This document shows, one piece after another, positions 24,040 through 31,768 of a DNA stretch of 41,800 nt. A program made the translations under genes and the position numbers. The stretch is from Clostridia bacterium (GTDB taxonomy: Bacteria; Bacillota; Clostridia; Oscillospirales; QAMX01): NCBI GenBank assembly GCA_017441705.1, contig JAFRWU010000040.1:1-41800 (forward strand), written 5' to 3'. The first letter of the stretch is position 1; every line of letters starts with the position of its first letter. The notes under the pieces were generated by a model. It ran no database searches. It saw only the letters and a program-made list of their open reading frames with translations, and was not told the origin of the DNA.

Positions 24040-26010
24040 TTATTCTCCCCGTTCGAGAAGCGCCATGGCGTACGGCGGAAGCGGCGGAAGGACAAACCGC
24101 GTCATGGCTCCGTCACGCCCCCGCGCCCGCAGGAGCTCGCGCCTTCCGTCCTCCAGCGTGATCGCCGCCGTTTGCAGATCGCCGCCGAGAAGGACCGCCG
24201 TGTTTTCCAGAACGTCGAAATTCGGATTCAGAAGAGCGACCGCGTCGCCCTGCGGCGTACGGCGGACCGATGCCAGAAGCCGCACGCAGCTTTCGGTCAG
24301 GAAGGGCAGACCGTCTCCCGAAAGGTAACGGAAAAGCCGTTTCATCTCCGCCGAGCGCAGCGTGTCCGAAAACGCGCTTCGCGCGTAATGGGAGGAAACG
24401 CACACGGTCCCTCCGAGCCTGTTCCGCCGGATCCCCATCGAACAGGCCGCCTTCCGCCGCCCCCGGTGATCCTCCAGGAAGCAGAGCGTCTCCGCTCCCG
24501 GAGCGGGCAAAAGCTCCGCCGAGCTTCCGCGCACGAATACCTGCGGACAGAGACGCGTCCTGCCCGCGATCCCCGCGTTCAGCGGGTGATCCGCATAGAC
24601 CTCCACGCTGTCCTCCGGGAAAGCTTTTCCCACGCGAAAGCCCGTCAGGTCCTCGTATCCCATGCGGTTGAGCTCGTCGAGCGCTTCCGCGTCCATATAG
24701 ACCCCGCCCGAGAGGATCCGGATAAGCTCTTTCTCCTCCAGGGCACGGGGCGATCTCCCGGTCAGAAGGTAACAGCAGGCGTCTTCCAGCCGGCTGCACG
24801 CGGGCAGACCAAGGGAAAAGAGTTCCTCCCATGCGTCGGGGAAAACGCTGCCGCCGCCGGAGAGGAAATCGCCGTCCAGCGCCGCCTGCAGGTCCTTGTG
24901 CCAGCCCTCCCAGACGCCGGCCGAAGGCGCGCGTCCGAGTTTTTCCGAAAGCAGCCTTTCAAAGGGGATCACCCTTCGCAGCGCTTCGAAGTGTCCGCGC
25001 ATCACCTCGACCGGCTCTCCGCGCGGCGCGTTGGGCAGTACGTTGAGCGCGGCGCCGGTACATCCCGCCGCCGTGTAGAGCAGGACCTCGAGAGCGGTCG
25101 AACGCGGGCTCTTGAACAGGATGCGATACGGGTAATCCTCGATCTCGGATTGGATACCGGTCACGTTTCCGGGCAGGCGCGCGCACTGACGCCCGATCTG
25201 GCGCGCCTTTTCGACCATCGAGGAAAAGGGGCGGTCGCTGTAGGCGCCGCCGCCCGGCCGCCACAGGATCTCGTATGCGCCGTCTTCCGAGAGCGCATCC
25301 GCCCAGAGCGCAAAATCGTATCCTTCAAAATACCGCTCGCCCGTCATGAATCCCAGCGTGATCCCGTCGTCGACCGCGCGGACCGTCCTGCCGACGAAAC
25401 GCAGAAGCTCCGCGATCTTTTCGCTCTGCTCCCGGAGCCATTCTTTGCGGAGTTCCGTGTTTTCCGGCGTTTCCAGCGCGGTTTTCAGCTCCTCTCGCGT
25501 ATAGGAAGTCCCGCTCCTCGCGTTGAAGCGCGCGACGCATTCCCTGCAGAAACAGCCGTTCCCCACGGGGAAATGCCCGTACCGCACATCGTCGTCCACC
25601 CAGATGAAATCGGGAGCGGCGGCCGCATAGATCTCATAAAGAGGCTTGACGTATTCCTCCCGGTAGCGCGCATCCCCGGGGCAGAACGAGCCGGCGCATT
25701 CCTCCCCTTCGACGTTCGTCAGGCGGCGCCAGTCCCCCTTCACCATTTCGTCCAGCCGTTCGGTGTGATGGCCGAGGGTGGAAAGCACGTTGATCCCAGA
25801 GGAAAAGCCCTGCTCCTTCACCCGGCGGATGCGTTCCCTGAGGATCGCGGCGTGTTCCTTCGCCGTTTCCAGCGGCTGGGGCGGATGAAAATCCGAACTG
25901 AAAAAGGCGACCTGCTGCACGCAGTCCCGGTATTCGCACAAAAAAGAGAGAAGAGAATCAAACGCCGCGCCGTCTTTCCAGTTCGGCACGCTCACGCGGA
26001 TCGAATTCAA
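24040..26010 (-). CDS. Large TIM-barrel glycosidase-like protein
   Basis: 656-residue protein that looks like a glycosidase barrel followed by a beta-galactosidase-trimerisation-like domain and a small C-terminal beta domain (VALLNPNFDVLENTAVLL). The stretch FIWVDDDVRYGH, then GNGCFCRECVARFNARSG (C-x2-C), resembles metal or disulfide-bearing barrels of GH42-like and DUF4838-like proteins. The substrate is unknown. The start is set to TTG 26010: it has GGGGGA in front and lies downstream of a good promoter, whereas the only in-frame ATG (26097) lies on the wrong side of that promoter's -10 box. No signal peptide. Next gene after 25 bases. Confidence 0.7.
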   Translation of the reverse strand: MNSIRVSVPNWKDGAAFDSLLSFLCEYRDCVQQVAFFSSDFHPPQPLETAKEHAAILRERIRRVKEQGFSSGINVLSTLGHHTERLDEMVKGDWRRLTNVEGEECAGSFCPGDARYREEYVKPLYEIYAAAAPDFIWVDDDVRYGHFPVGNGCFCRECVARFNARSGTSYTREELKTALETPENTELRKEWLREQSEKIAELLRFVGRTVRAVDDGITLGFMTGERYFEGYDFALWADALSEDGAYEILWRPGGGAYSDRPFSSMVEKARQIGRQCARLPGNVTGIQSEIEDYPYRILFKSPRSTALEVLLYTAAGCTGAALNVLPNAPRGEPVEVMRGHFEALRRVIPFERLLSEKLGRAPSAGVWEGWHKDLQAALDGDFLSGGGSVFPDAWEELFSLGLPACSRLEDACCYLLTGRSPRALEEKELIRILSGGVYMDAEALDELNRMGYEDLTGFRVGKAFPEDSVEVYADHPLNAGIAGRTRLCPQVFVRGSSAELLPAPGAETLCFLEDHRGRRKAACSMGIRRNRLGGTVCVSSHYARSAFSDTLRSAEMKRLFRYLSGDGLPFLTESCVRLLASVRRTPQGDAVALLNPNFDVLENTAVLLGGDLQTAAITLEDGRRELLRARGRDGAMTRFVLPPLPPYAMALLERGE

Positions 26011-26085
26011 AATATCCCCCAACGGATCCACCGCCCTTTCCCGATCGCCGCCGCGCCCGTCACAGCCGGCACGACGGTTTTCTTC

Positions 26086-26114
26086 ATTATACCACACTCG
26101 TTCCCTTCGGGCAA
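26086..26114 (-). promoter_or_regulatory. Promoter of the glycosidase-like operon
   Basis: TTGCCC (26109-26114), a 17-nt spacer and TATAAT (26086-26091) on the - strand. The position argues for the TTG start at 26010. Confidence 0.75.
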
Positions 26115-26131
26115 CTGCCCGGACTTCTCCG

Positions 26132-26160
26132 CAAAAAAAGCAGACGTCCGCGCGTCTGCC
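26132..26160 (-). terminator. Terminator after ADP-ribosylglycohydrolase gene
   Basis: On the - strand a 7-bp stem GCAGACG/CGTCTGC with a 6-nt loop is followed by T7. It ends the methyltransferase/ADP-ribosylglycohydrolase unit. Confidence 0.85.
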
Positions 26161-26175
26161 TTTTCGCTGTGCTTT

Positions 26176-27078
26176 TCATTCGACCGGGATCGGCGAGCAG
26201 AAGCCCGTACGGTCATAAGTCCCGCCCCGCGCGACCCGCGCGACGTCCATATCGTCGATCGTCCTGACAAAATCCTCCGGCAGCATGGCGTCGATCCCGT
26301 ATCCCTCGACGATCCGGTCGCACGATTCCGGCCAGATCCGTCCTTCTTTCTTATGCGTGTCCCGGTACTGCGGACCGTGAAAGCGGTAATAGGACCACGC
26401 GACCGAACCGGCGATGGCCGCCAGGGTGTCGCTGTCGCCGCCGAGCGACACGGCGTTCCGGATCGCATCCTCAAAGTCGTTCGATTCCAGGAAGGCCTCG
26501 AGGGCCTGCGGCACCGTCCCCGGGCAGGTCTCGTTGAAACGGTACGAGGGCCGGATCTCGTCGAGAGTCCATGAAAGATCGTAGTAATTGGAACGGATAT
26601 ACTCTCCGATCTCCTCTTTGGTCCTGCCCGTTCTGGCCAGGAACACCGCCGCCGCGGTCGCCTCCGCGCCCCTGACGCCCTCCGGATGATCGTGTGTGAC
26701 CTCCGCCGAGGCGCGGGCCAGGGAAACCGCCTCCTTCAGCGTCACCGCGATCAGTCCGCAGGGAGATGCGCGCATGGCCGAGCCGTTGCCGAAGCTTCCA
26801 TAGGGCTGCGGATCCTCCATGCGGAGCCAAAGAGAAAACCTCGCGCCGTATCCGGCGTCAGGGAACCTTCTGCCCAGCGTCTGCATTTCCCGCACCAGAA
26901 GCGGTTTGAAGGGCTTCCTCTGCTCCCTGCTCTGAAGGAGCGCTCTGGCCACCGCCACGGTCATGACCGTATCGTCGGTAAATGAGCATCCCCGGGAGAC
27001 AAACGGGAATTCCTTCGTCTTGACGTTGTTGAACTCGTATATGGATCCGACGATATCGCCGATGATCGCTCCGTACAT
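26176..27078 (-). CDS. ADP-ribosylglycohydrolase (DraG/ARH family)
   Basis: 300-residue hydrolase of the DraG family, removing ADP-ribose from proteins, nucleic acids or small molecules using two Mg ions. The N-terminus MYGAIIGDIVGSIYE and FTDDTVMT (Asp35, Asp36) give the first metal site. The C-terminal SLGGDSDTLAAIAGSVAW gives the second. The start is chosen at 27078, where GAGGAG precedes the ATG; the longer frame upstream has no Shine-Dalgarno. It follows a SAM methyltransferase gene by 68 bases. The target is unknown. Confidence 0.92.
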   Translation of the reverse strand: MYGAIIGDIVGSIYEFNNVKTKEFPFVSRGCSFTDDTVMTVAVARALLQSREQRKPFKPLLVREMQTLGRRFPDAGYGARFSLWLRMEDPQPYGSFGNGSAMRASPCGLIAVTLKEAVSLARASAEVTHDHPEGVRGAEATAAAVFLARTGRTKEEIGEYIRSNYYDLSWTLDEIRPSYRFNETCPGTVPQALEAFLESNDFEDAIRNAVSLGGDSDTLAAIAGSVAWSYYRFHGPQYRDTHKKEGRIWPESCDRIVEGYGIDAMLPEDFVRTIDDMDVARVARGGTYDRTGFCSPIPVE

Positions 27079-27146
27079 GTCTTTCTCCTCTCTTTTTTCC
27101 GTCGCGCTCCCGCATGCGCCGCGGCAAACCCGCATTTCGTGCGACG

Positions 27147-27929
27147 TTATTTTTGCGCAATCATCGCGATCCACACCGGGATCGCCGCCATGGGATTGTG
27201 CTTCCAGTCGCTGACGTTTGCGGTCTCCTCGTCCGTTTTTGTTTTCAGCTCCTCGAAGGTATACCAAAACGAGGCGTCCGCCGACGGGAGCTCCGCCATT
27301 TCCAGGATCCGCAGCCCTGCCTGTGCGTTGGCGTTGACGATATCCTGGACTCTCCAATGCAGATCCGGAAACACGTCGTTATAGGATTTCCGGATCGCAG
27401 GCTCTTTCCACGCTTCCATCGTAAAGGGTCTGGTATAGGGATGAACGTCATACATCGCCGAATACCCGCCCTTTTTCAAGACTCTTTCCACGTTTCCGTA
27501 CATTGCCGTCAGGTCGTCGATCCATGAAAGCGTCCCGTTCGACGTGTAAACCAGATCAAACGTCCCGTCGCCGAATGCGGATAAATACGTCGTATCGTCG
27601 CAAACGTAATCGATCTCGAGATCCCAGTTCCCGGAAATGCTCGCGGCATGCTCCAGCTGCCGTTCGCTGATATCGGCCGAGGTCACCTTTGCTCCCATGA
27701 GAGCAAACGCAAAGGCCGCATGATTGTCGCCGCTTGACGGCAGCAGAATCCTCTTTCCTTTGAATTCTCCGACGTATCTTTCCATCCGTTCCAGCACGCC
27801 GGGGTAAAACGCGGTTTTGGGATCATCCATCAGTTTTTTCAGCCTCTCTTCGGTTCGTAAAGACCGGTACCATTCCGAATCGGAGATCCCGTTCCAATAG
27901 TTCCTGATTTCGATCTTTCTGTCTTCCAT
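27147..27929 (-). CDS. SAM-dependent class I methyltransferase
   Basis: 260-residue Rossmann-fold methyltransferase. Motif I is degenerate, reading ILLPSSGDNHAAFAFALMGAKVTSADIS (about 64-91) with the acidic residue at the end of strand 2. FDLVYTSNGTLSWIDD matches motif IV/post-IV. The overall pattern resembles small-molecule methyltransferases of the UbiE/Methyltransf_25 type found in Firmicutes. The ATG at 27929 is chosen because of GGAGGAGGG in front. It is upstream of the ADP-ribosylglycohydrolase gene and probably co-transcribed with it. The substrate is unknown; no clear promoter was found upstream. Confidence 0.8.
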   Translation of the reverse strand: MEDRKIEIRNYWNGISDSEWYRSLRTEERLKKLMDDPKTAFYPGVLERMERYVGEFKGKRILLPSSGDNHAAFAFALMGAKVTSADISERQLEHAASISGNWDLEIDYVCDDTTYLSAFGDGTFDLVYTSNGTLSWIDDLTAMYGNVERVLKKGGYSAMYDVHPYTRPFTMEAWKEPAIRKSYNDVFPDLHWRVQDIVNANAQAGLRILEMAELPSADASFWYTFEELKTKTDEETANVSDWKHNPMAAIPVWIAMIAQK

Positions 27930-28057
27930 AACCGATCCCTCCTCCACCGGCAGTCAAAGCAGTATTTGCCGGGACCTCGCCGCATGCAGCGCCCTCAAGG
28001 CGTCGACAACGTGCTGTCCCCAGTGGTTGTTAAGTCCCCGCTTTCCATACGATCAAT

Positions 28058-28180
28058 GCTTTGCGTAGCAAAGCTACCGACTCTCTTCTCTTTTCTCTTT
28101 TCTCTCTTCACTGGAAAATGTCGCGGAAGGAAACGGAGAGAAGAGAAGAGAGAAGAACGAAGAGAGAAGAGTGAAGAGTA
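28058..28180. repeat. Stem (28058-28074) and pyrimidine/purine inverted tracts
   Basis: The region 27930-28181 holds no gene. GCTTTGC/GCAAAGC form a 7-bp stem with loop GTA (28058-28074). Next come an all-pyrimidine run at 28081-28109 (CTCTTCTCTTTT-like) and a GA-rich run from 28135 to 28178, which can pair imperfectly with the first into a long hairpin over a 25-nt loop. It looks like a mobile or palindromic intergenic element; its copy number elsewhere is unknown. Confidence 0.6.
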
Positions 28181-28181
28181 C

Positions 28182-28217
28182 AAAAAGAAAAAGCCGCTGA
28201 CGCGACTTTTTCTTTTT
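28182..28217 (-). terminator. Terminator after the tRNA pair
   Basis: On the - strand the sequence just behind tRNA-Tyr folds as AAAAAGTCGC/GCGGCTTTTT around a short loop and ends in TTTTTCTTTTTG. It can serve as terminator of the tRNA transcript. Confidence 0.8.
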
Positions 28218-28301
28218 GGTGGGAGCGGGTGGATTCGAACCACCGTAGTCGATGACAACAGATTTACAGTCTGCCCCCTTTGGCCACTCGGGAACACTCC
28301 C
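28217..28301 (-). tRNA. tRNA-Tyr (GUA)
   Basis: 85 nt including an encoded CCA. Acceptor GGGAGTG pairs with CGCTCCC. The anticodon loop is ACTGTAAAT with GTA. The long variable arm of type II tRNAs is present, and the T-arm reads GGTTCGAATCC. Confidence 0.96.
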
Positions 28302-28327
28302 CTGTTCACTTGGCGCCGGAGAAACGG

Positions 28328-28403
28328 TGGAGCTGGTGGACGGATTCGAACCCCCGACCTGCTGATTACAAATCAGCTGCTCTACCGGCTGAGCTACACC
28401 AGC
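28328..28403 (-). tRNA. tRNA-Thr (UGU)
   Basis: 76 nt with encoded CCA. Acceptor GCTGGTG pairs with CACCAGC, the D-arm is GCTCAGCCGGTAGAGC, the anticodon loop is TTTGTAA with TGT, and the T-arm is GGTTCGAATCC. It is transcribed ahead of tRNA-Tyr. Confidence 0.96.
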
Positions 28404-28424
28404 CTATCGCCGGACGACTCGTAT

Positions 28425-28453
28425 ACTATAGCACACTCGCCTTCCTTTGTCAA
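28425..28453 (-). promoter_or_regulatory. Promoter of the tRNA-Thr/tRNA-Tyr unit
   Basis: TTGACA (28448-28453), a 17-nt spacer and TATAGT (28425-28430) on the - strand, 22 bases upstream of tRNA-Thr. Confidence 0.88.
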
Positions 28454-28484
28454 GATGAAATTTCCCGCAAAACAAGAGGTTTTT

Positions 28485-29132
28485 TCAGCGGCGAAAATCG
28501 CGCCTGAATTGTCTTTTTCTCTTCCAGCTGCGGAACATCTCGATGAAATCCCCCGCGAAGAACAGAAAGAAATTCGCGACGGAAACGAGCATTGAGACTC
28601 TGCCGCCCCATCCGGAAAAGACAAAGCCGATCACAAAAAGCACCGCATCCAGGATGGCAAGCCATTTGACCCGGATCGGGATGAAGAAAAAGAGCCTGAC
28701 CTCGTGATTCGGGAACAGCATCGCGAAGGCGAAAAACAGAGAAAGGTTCAGATAGACGTTGGTGGCGCTGCCAACCAGAAGACCGCCCGCGATCGTGCCG
28801 AGAACGCCGACCAGATAATAAACGTCGAAGCGGAAGGCGCCCCAGGCGTTTTCCAGGGAGCTCCCGATCATCCAGTAGAAGTACAGGGCGAAGACGATGA
28901 AGATGATGCTGGAATCCGGCGGCAGAAAGACAAAGGTCAGGACCCTCCACACCTGTCCGGAGAAGATCATGGCGCGGTCAAAGGTGAAAAGCTCCGAAAG
29001 CGTGATCCCGATCTGCGGATAGAGAATGAAATCGCTGACGAAAACGATCGCCATTCCGATCACGATATACAGCATCAGGTTCCGAAGCGCTCTTCTGCCG
29101 AATTTGTATTCCAGCCGGTCCAGGAATTTCAT
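28485..29132 (-). CDS. Rhomboid-like membrane protein without catalytic serine motif
   Basis: 215-residue protein with about six transmembrane segments arranged as in rhomboid-family proteins. The L1-like loop contains QVWRVLTFVFLPPDSS and the later segment SATNVYLNLSLFFAFAMLFPNHEV matches the region that normally carries GxSG. No GxSG and no catalytic His pattern are seen, so it is probably a pseudoprotease. AGGGGAGAGG precedes the ATG. It lies 27 bases after a small lipoprotein gene and is likely in the same transcript. Function unknown. Confidence 0.75.
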   Translation of the reverse strand: MKFLDRLEYKFGRRALRNLMLYIVIGMAIVFVSDFILYPQIGITLSELFTFDRAMIFSGQVWRVLTFVFLPPDSSIIFIVFALYFYWMIGSSLENAWGAFRFDVYYLVGVLGTIAGGLLVGSATNVYLNLSLFFAFAMLFPNHEVRLFFFIPIRVKWLAILDAVLFVIGFVFSGWGGRVSMLVSVANFFLFFAGDFIEMFRSWKRKRQFRRDFRR

Positions 29133-29159
29133 AGGATCCTCTCCCCTTTCGGGTCGAAT

Positions 29160-29549
29160 TTACTTGGTCTTGAGTTTGGGAAGTCCCGCGATATCGGCGA
29201 GCTCGTTCCTCTGCCGGAGGATGGCGGCGCGGGCGTCTTCGCCGCTTGCCTGACGCGAAAGAGACTCCAGGACGTTTTTCATCATCATTTTCGCCTGAAA
29301 GTTCCGCGTGACGGTATACTTCGTCGTTTCGATATCCAGACCGTCCCAATAGGTATACAGCGCCAGGACCGCGGTATACGTCGTCATGATATCCCGGTTG
29401 CCCTTCAGATAATCATCCACATAAACGAAGGCCTGTTCGCAGATCTCCTTAACTTCCTTGTCGACGTGGGTATGATCGCAGGCGACCAGCAGGAAGAGCA
29501 TGGCGGCCAGCAGAAGAACGGCCGCGGCGCGTGTTGCGATAGTTTTCAT
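29160..29549 (-). CDS. Small lipoprotein of unknown function
   Basis: 129 residues. A lipoprotein signal peptide ends at the lipobox LLVAC, with Cys24 as lipidation site. The mature part starts DHTHVDKEVKEIC and is mostly helical and charged, without a family I recognise. GAGAGG precedes the ATG at 29549. It shares a transcript with the rhomboid-like membrane protein; the two may form an envelope pair. Confidence 0.75.
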   Translation of the reverse strand: MKTIATRAAAVLLLAAMLFLLVACDHTHVDKEVKEICEQAFVYVDDYLKGNRDIMTTYTAVLALYTYWDGLDIETTKYTVTRNFQAKMMMKNVLESLSRQASGEDARAAILRQRNELADIAGLPKLKTK

Positions 29550-29650
29550 AACATAGCCTCTCTTTTTCCCCGCGCGGAACGAAGCGGGCTTCTCCGACGG
29601 AGCTTCATGGGTCGCGGCGCCTCCGGGAAGACCGGAAAGCGTCCGTTTGT

Positions 29651-29679
29651 ATTTTACCATATTTCCCGGAAGGAATCAA
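29651..29679 (-). promoter_or_regulatory. Promoter of the lipoprotein/rhomboid-like unit
   Basis: TTGATT (29674-29679), a 17-nt spacer and TAAAAT (29651-29656) on the - strand, about 100 bases before the lipoprotein start. The leader between holds no recognised element. Confidence 0.65.
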
Positions 29680-29710
29680 GGCGTCCCGTCCCGCAAATGA
29701 TCCCGGGCGG

Positions 29711-29741
29711 AAAGACGCCGGACGGCCTCCCGTCCGGCGTC
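29711..29741 (-). terminator. Terminator after thiT
   Basis: A 12-bp perfect stem GACGCCGGACGG with a 4-nt loop is followed by TTT on the - strand, 13 bases past the thiT stop. It has a strong stem and a short T-run. Confidence 0.75.
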
Positions 29742-29753
29742 CCCATCGGCTCA

Positions 29754-30569
29754 TCACGCCGCTTCTTTCCGTTTCTTCGCGGCGAGGACAAAGAAGACGA
29801 TCGCCGCCGCGGCGCCGACCGCCGTCACGATCGCGACCGCCGGCCAGGCCACCTGTGCAAGCCCCTCGGGATACCATTCGCCGGTCTCGGCGTTCTGCAG
29901 CTTGCCGAAAACGGCGGCCACGTCGTAAATCAGGGCTGCCGCCAGAAGGAACCCGCCGAGGATCATAAACACCGTCGCCGCCAGGCCGGTCTTCCGGCGG
30001 ATGATGCGCACCGGCTGCTCGGTGCGGAAATCCAGCGAGGAACCGATATAGTAGGCCGCGATCACGAGGACGATGGTCTCCGGGATCATATAGGTCGCGT
30101 TGTAGGCAAAAGAATAGGCGATCGCACCGGCGGTGGGGATCGAAAGGCCCGCCCATACCGTCGCGCCCGAGATCACGTGGCAGGCGTAGCGCAGGACGCA
30201 CGCAAGAAGCGCGCCGAGCGTCATGGCCGCCGCCTGATTCCCGATCCTTTTGCGGAAGATCCCCGCAAGACCGATCACCATGAAGGCGACCACGTAATCG
30301 AGCAGGATCACCGCCACGACCGACTGCCAGGTGGTGACGTAGCTGAGGGTCTTCAGACCCAGAAGCTGCTGGACGATCCCGTAGATCGTCCCCGAAAGAA
30401 GGCCGTATCCCAGGCCGTGGCGGTAAGCGATGACCACCACCGGCAGCATGGACGCAACGGTCACCGATCCGCCGTAAGGCAGATCGACGATCTTGAAGAG
30501 GCTGAGGACCGTGGCGAAGGACAAAAGGATCGCGCACTCCACCAGGATCCTGGTTCTTGAAAGCTTCAT
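29754..30569 (-). CDS. thiT: Thiamine ECF-transporter S component with C-terminal extension
   Basis: 271-residue substrate-binding membrane component of an energy-coupling-factor transporter for thiamine. The core (residues 1-190) shows LPYGGSVTVASMLPVVVIAYRHG, GIVQQLLG and RYACHVISGATVWAG with AYNATYMIPE, as in ThiT, whose Trp/Tyr/Glu residues line the thiamine site. The last 80 residues are extra: two more hydrophobic helices (about 196-218 and 241-264) with a 22-residue loop, ending in KKRKEAA. Typical ThiT has about 190-200 residues. GGGAGGAG precedes the ATG. A TPP riboswitch lies upstream. The shared EcfA/A'/T module is not in the window. Confidence 0.92.
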   Translation of the reverse strand: MKLSRTRILVECAILLSFATVLSLFKIVDLPYGGSVTVASMLPVVVIAYRHGLGYGLLSGTIYGIVQQLLGLKTLSYVTTWQSVVAVILLDYVVAFMVIGLAGIFRKRIGNQAAAMTLGALLACVLRYACHVISGATVWAGLSIPTAGAIAYSFAYNATYMIPETIVLVIAAYYIGSSLDFRTEQPVRIIRRKTGLAATVFMILGGFLLAAALIYDVAAVFGKLQNAETGEWYPEGLAQVAWPAVAIVTAVGAAAAIVFFVLAAKKRKEAA

Positions 30570-30588
30570 ATTCTCCTCCCTGTCAGGA

Positions 30589-30622
30589 TGAAAAACGCGT
30601 ACCGCCGGGAAAGCGGTACGCG
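30589..30622 (-). terminator. Riboswitch-controlled terminator before thiT
   Basis: GCGTACCGC/GCGGTACGC with a 7-nt loop is followed by GTTTTTC on the - strand, between the TPP aptamer and the thiT start. It is the expected expression platform: termination when TPP is bound. Confidence 0.88.
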
Positions 30623-30640
30623 CGGATTCGCCACGTTTTC

Positions 30641-30722
30641 CGTCTCCCTACGCCGGCATTGCCCGGATCAGGTTAAGGGTTCAGACGAGGTCTGTCTCAG
30701 CCGCAAGGCACCCCTGACGCTA
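30641..30722 (-). promoter_or_regulatory. TPP riboswitch (thi box) aptamer
   Basis: On the - strand the aptamer shows GGGGTGCC, GGCTGAGAC, ACCCTTAACCTGATCCGG and AATGCCGGCGTAGGGA, the conserved thi-box blocks in order, with a short variable arm (AGACCTCGTCT). Confidence 0.97.
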
Positions 30723-30746
30723 TGCGTTTTTCAGATTTCTTTCATG

Positions 30747-30775
30747 ATTATAGTCCCGTTTCCGGGATTTGTCAA
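30747..30775 (-). promoter_or_regulatory. Promoter of the TPP riboswitch/thiT unit
   Basis: TTGACA (30770-30775), a 17-nt spacer and TATAAT (30747-30752) on the - strand: full consensus. Confidence 0.93.
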
Positions 30776-30794
30776 GAGGTCGCCCGCCCGCGTT

Positions 30795-31727
30795 TTAGCG
30801 GAGGCCGAGCTCCCGCTCCATGCCGTCGGTAAGGAGCTTCATCTTCTCCACGCAGCCCTTTCCGTAGGCCGTCAGGACCTCTCCCGGGCGGCTGCGGGCG
30901 GTAAGCTCCGTGGGGATCCCCGAAAGCGTCATGTGATACTTGGCGGTCAGCGGGTACGGAAGGCCTCCCTCGATAAACCCCAGGGTCCCGATCGCCGCGC
31001 CGACGAGATCCGCCCTTTCCGGGTCGGTCCGGTAATGATCCCGGAGCCATGCGTACAGGCGGGGGTGGAAATTGCACATGATGCCGCAGTATCCGTCCGC
31101 TCCCCGGCGCACGGTTTCGAGAAGCGTCTGGCAGTTGGCGTTGAGAAGGCGGAAGCCGCTCCCTTTCAGGAGCTTCATGCGCTCCGCGATCGTCTGCGCG
31201 TCGCAGCAGGTATCCTTCATATACCGGAACCTTCCGGTTCCGACGCACCAGGAGAGGATCTCCGGCGTCACGAGTCTTTTATAGGGATAGGGACATTCGT
31301 AAAGACCGAGCGGAAGGCCGGAGGGAAGCTTTTTAAGCAGCCTTTCCGCGTTCCGGAGGAAGACCGCGTCCCCCTCGTTTTTCGGATCGAGGCGGTTGGT
31401 GATCAGGATCAGGGCGTCGGTCCCGCCCTCCGCCACCGCAAGAAGCTCCTCAAGCTGCTCGTCCGGATCCTCCGATACATGCCCGGAGGAAACCACCGTG
31501 AAGGGGCGGCCTCCCTTTTGGGAAAGCTCCTTCGCTCTTCCGTAAACCGCGCGGTTCAGCTCCTCCCGCTCCCGGAGCGACAGGAAAAAGATCTCGCTGG
31601 ACTGGCATACGGCGAAGATCCCGTCCAGCCCGTTTTCAAAACACCAGTCCACGTACCGGAGCGCGGCGTCCCGGTCGACGCCGCCGTCTTTCCGGAACGG
31701 AGTGATCATGGTGGTGAAGACTTCCAT
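30795..31727 (-). CDS. DapA/NanA-family lyase
   Basis: 310-residue (beta/alpha)8 aldolase of the dihydrodipicolinate synthase/N-acetylneuraminate lyase family. The Schiff-base lysine is Lys171 (RFRYMKDTCCD) and the partner tyrosine is Tyr143 (GLYECPYP). The usual GTTGE substrate motif reads CQSSE (41-45), so it is neither a standard DapA nor NanA and probably cleaves or makes another 2-oxo acid. The ATG at 31727 is chosen for AGGGGAG in front and because the promoter -10 box lies only 12 bases before the alternative ATG (31757). The single-gene unit ends just before the thiT promoter region; no terminator is evident. Confidence 0.87.
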   Translation of the reverse strand: MEVFTTMITPFRKDGGVDRDAALRYVDWCFENGLDGIFAVCQSSEIFFLSLREREELNRAVYGRAKELSQKGGRPFTVVSSGHVSEDPDEQLEELLAVAEGGTDALILITNRLDPKNEGDAVFLRNAERLLKKLPSGLPLGLYECPYPYKRLVTPEILSWCVGTGRFRYMKDTCCDAQTIAERMKLLKGSGFRLLNANCQTLLETVRRGADGYCGIMCNFHPRLYAWLRDHYRTDPERADLVGAAIGTLGFIEGGLPYPLTAKYHMTLSGIPTELTARSRPGEVLTAYGKGCVEKMKLLTDGMERELGLR

Positions 31728-31768
31728 AGGAGGCTCCCCTTCCGTTTGTTTCCGCATGGTATACCTCT

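Noticed and set aside
28081..28180. CRISPR-like repeat array
   Set aside because: The GA-rich tract has no regular repeat-spacer spacing and no cas genes are nearby.
27966..28595. Open frames across the tRNA pair reading SGWIRTT... and DSNPRPADYKSAALPAELHQ
   Set aside because: These are the well-known false translations of tRNA-Tyr and tRNA-Thr genes; the RNA folds explain the sequence.
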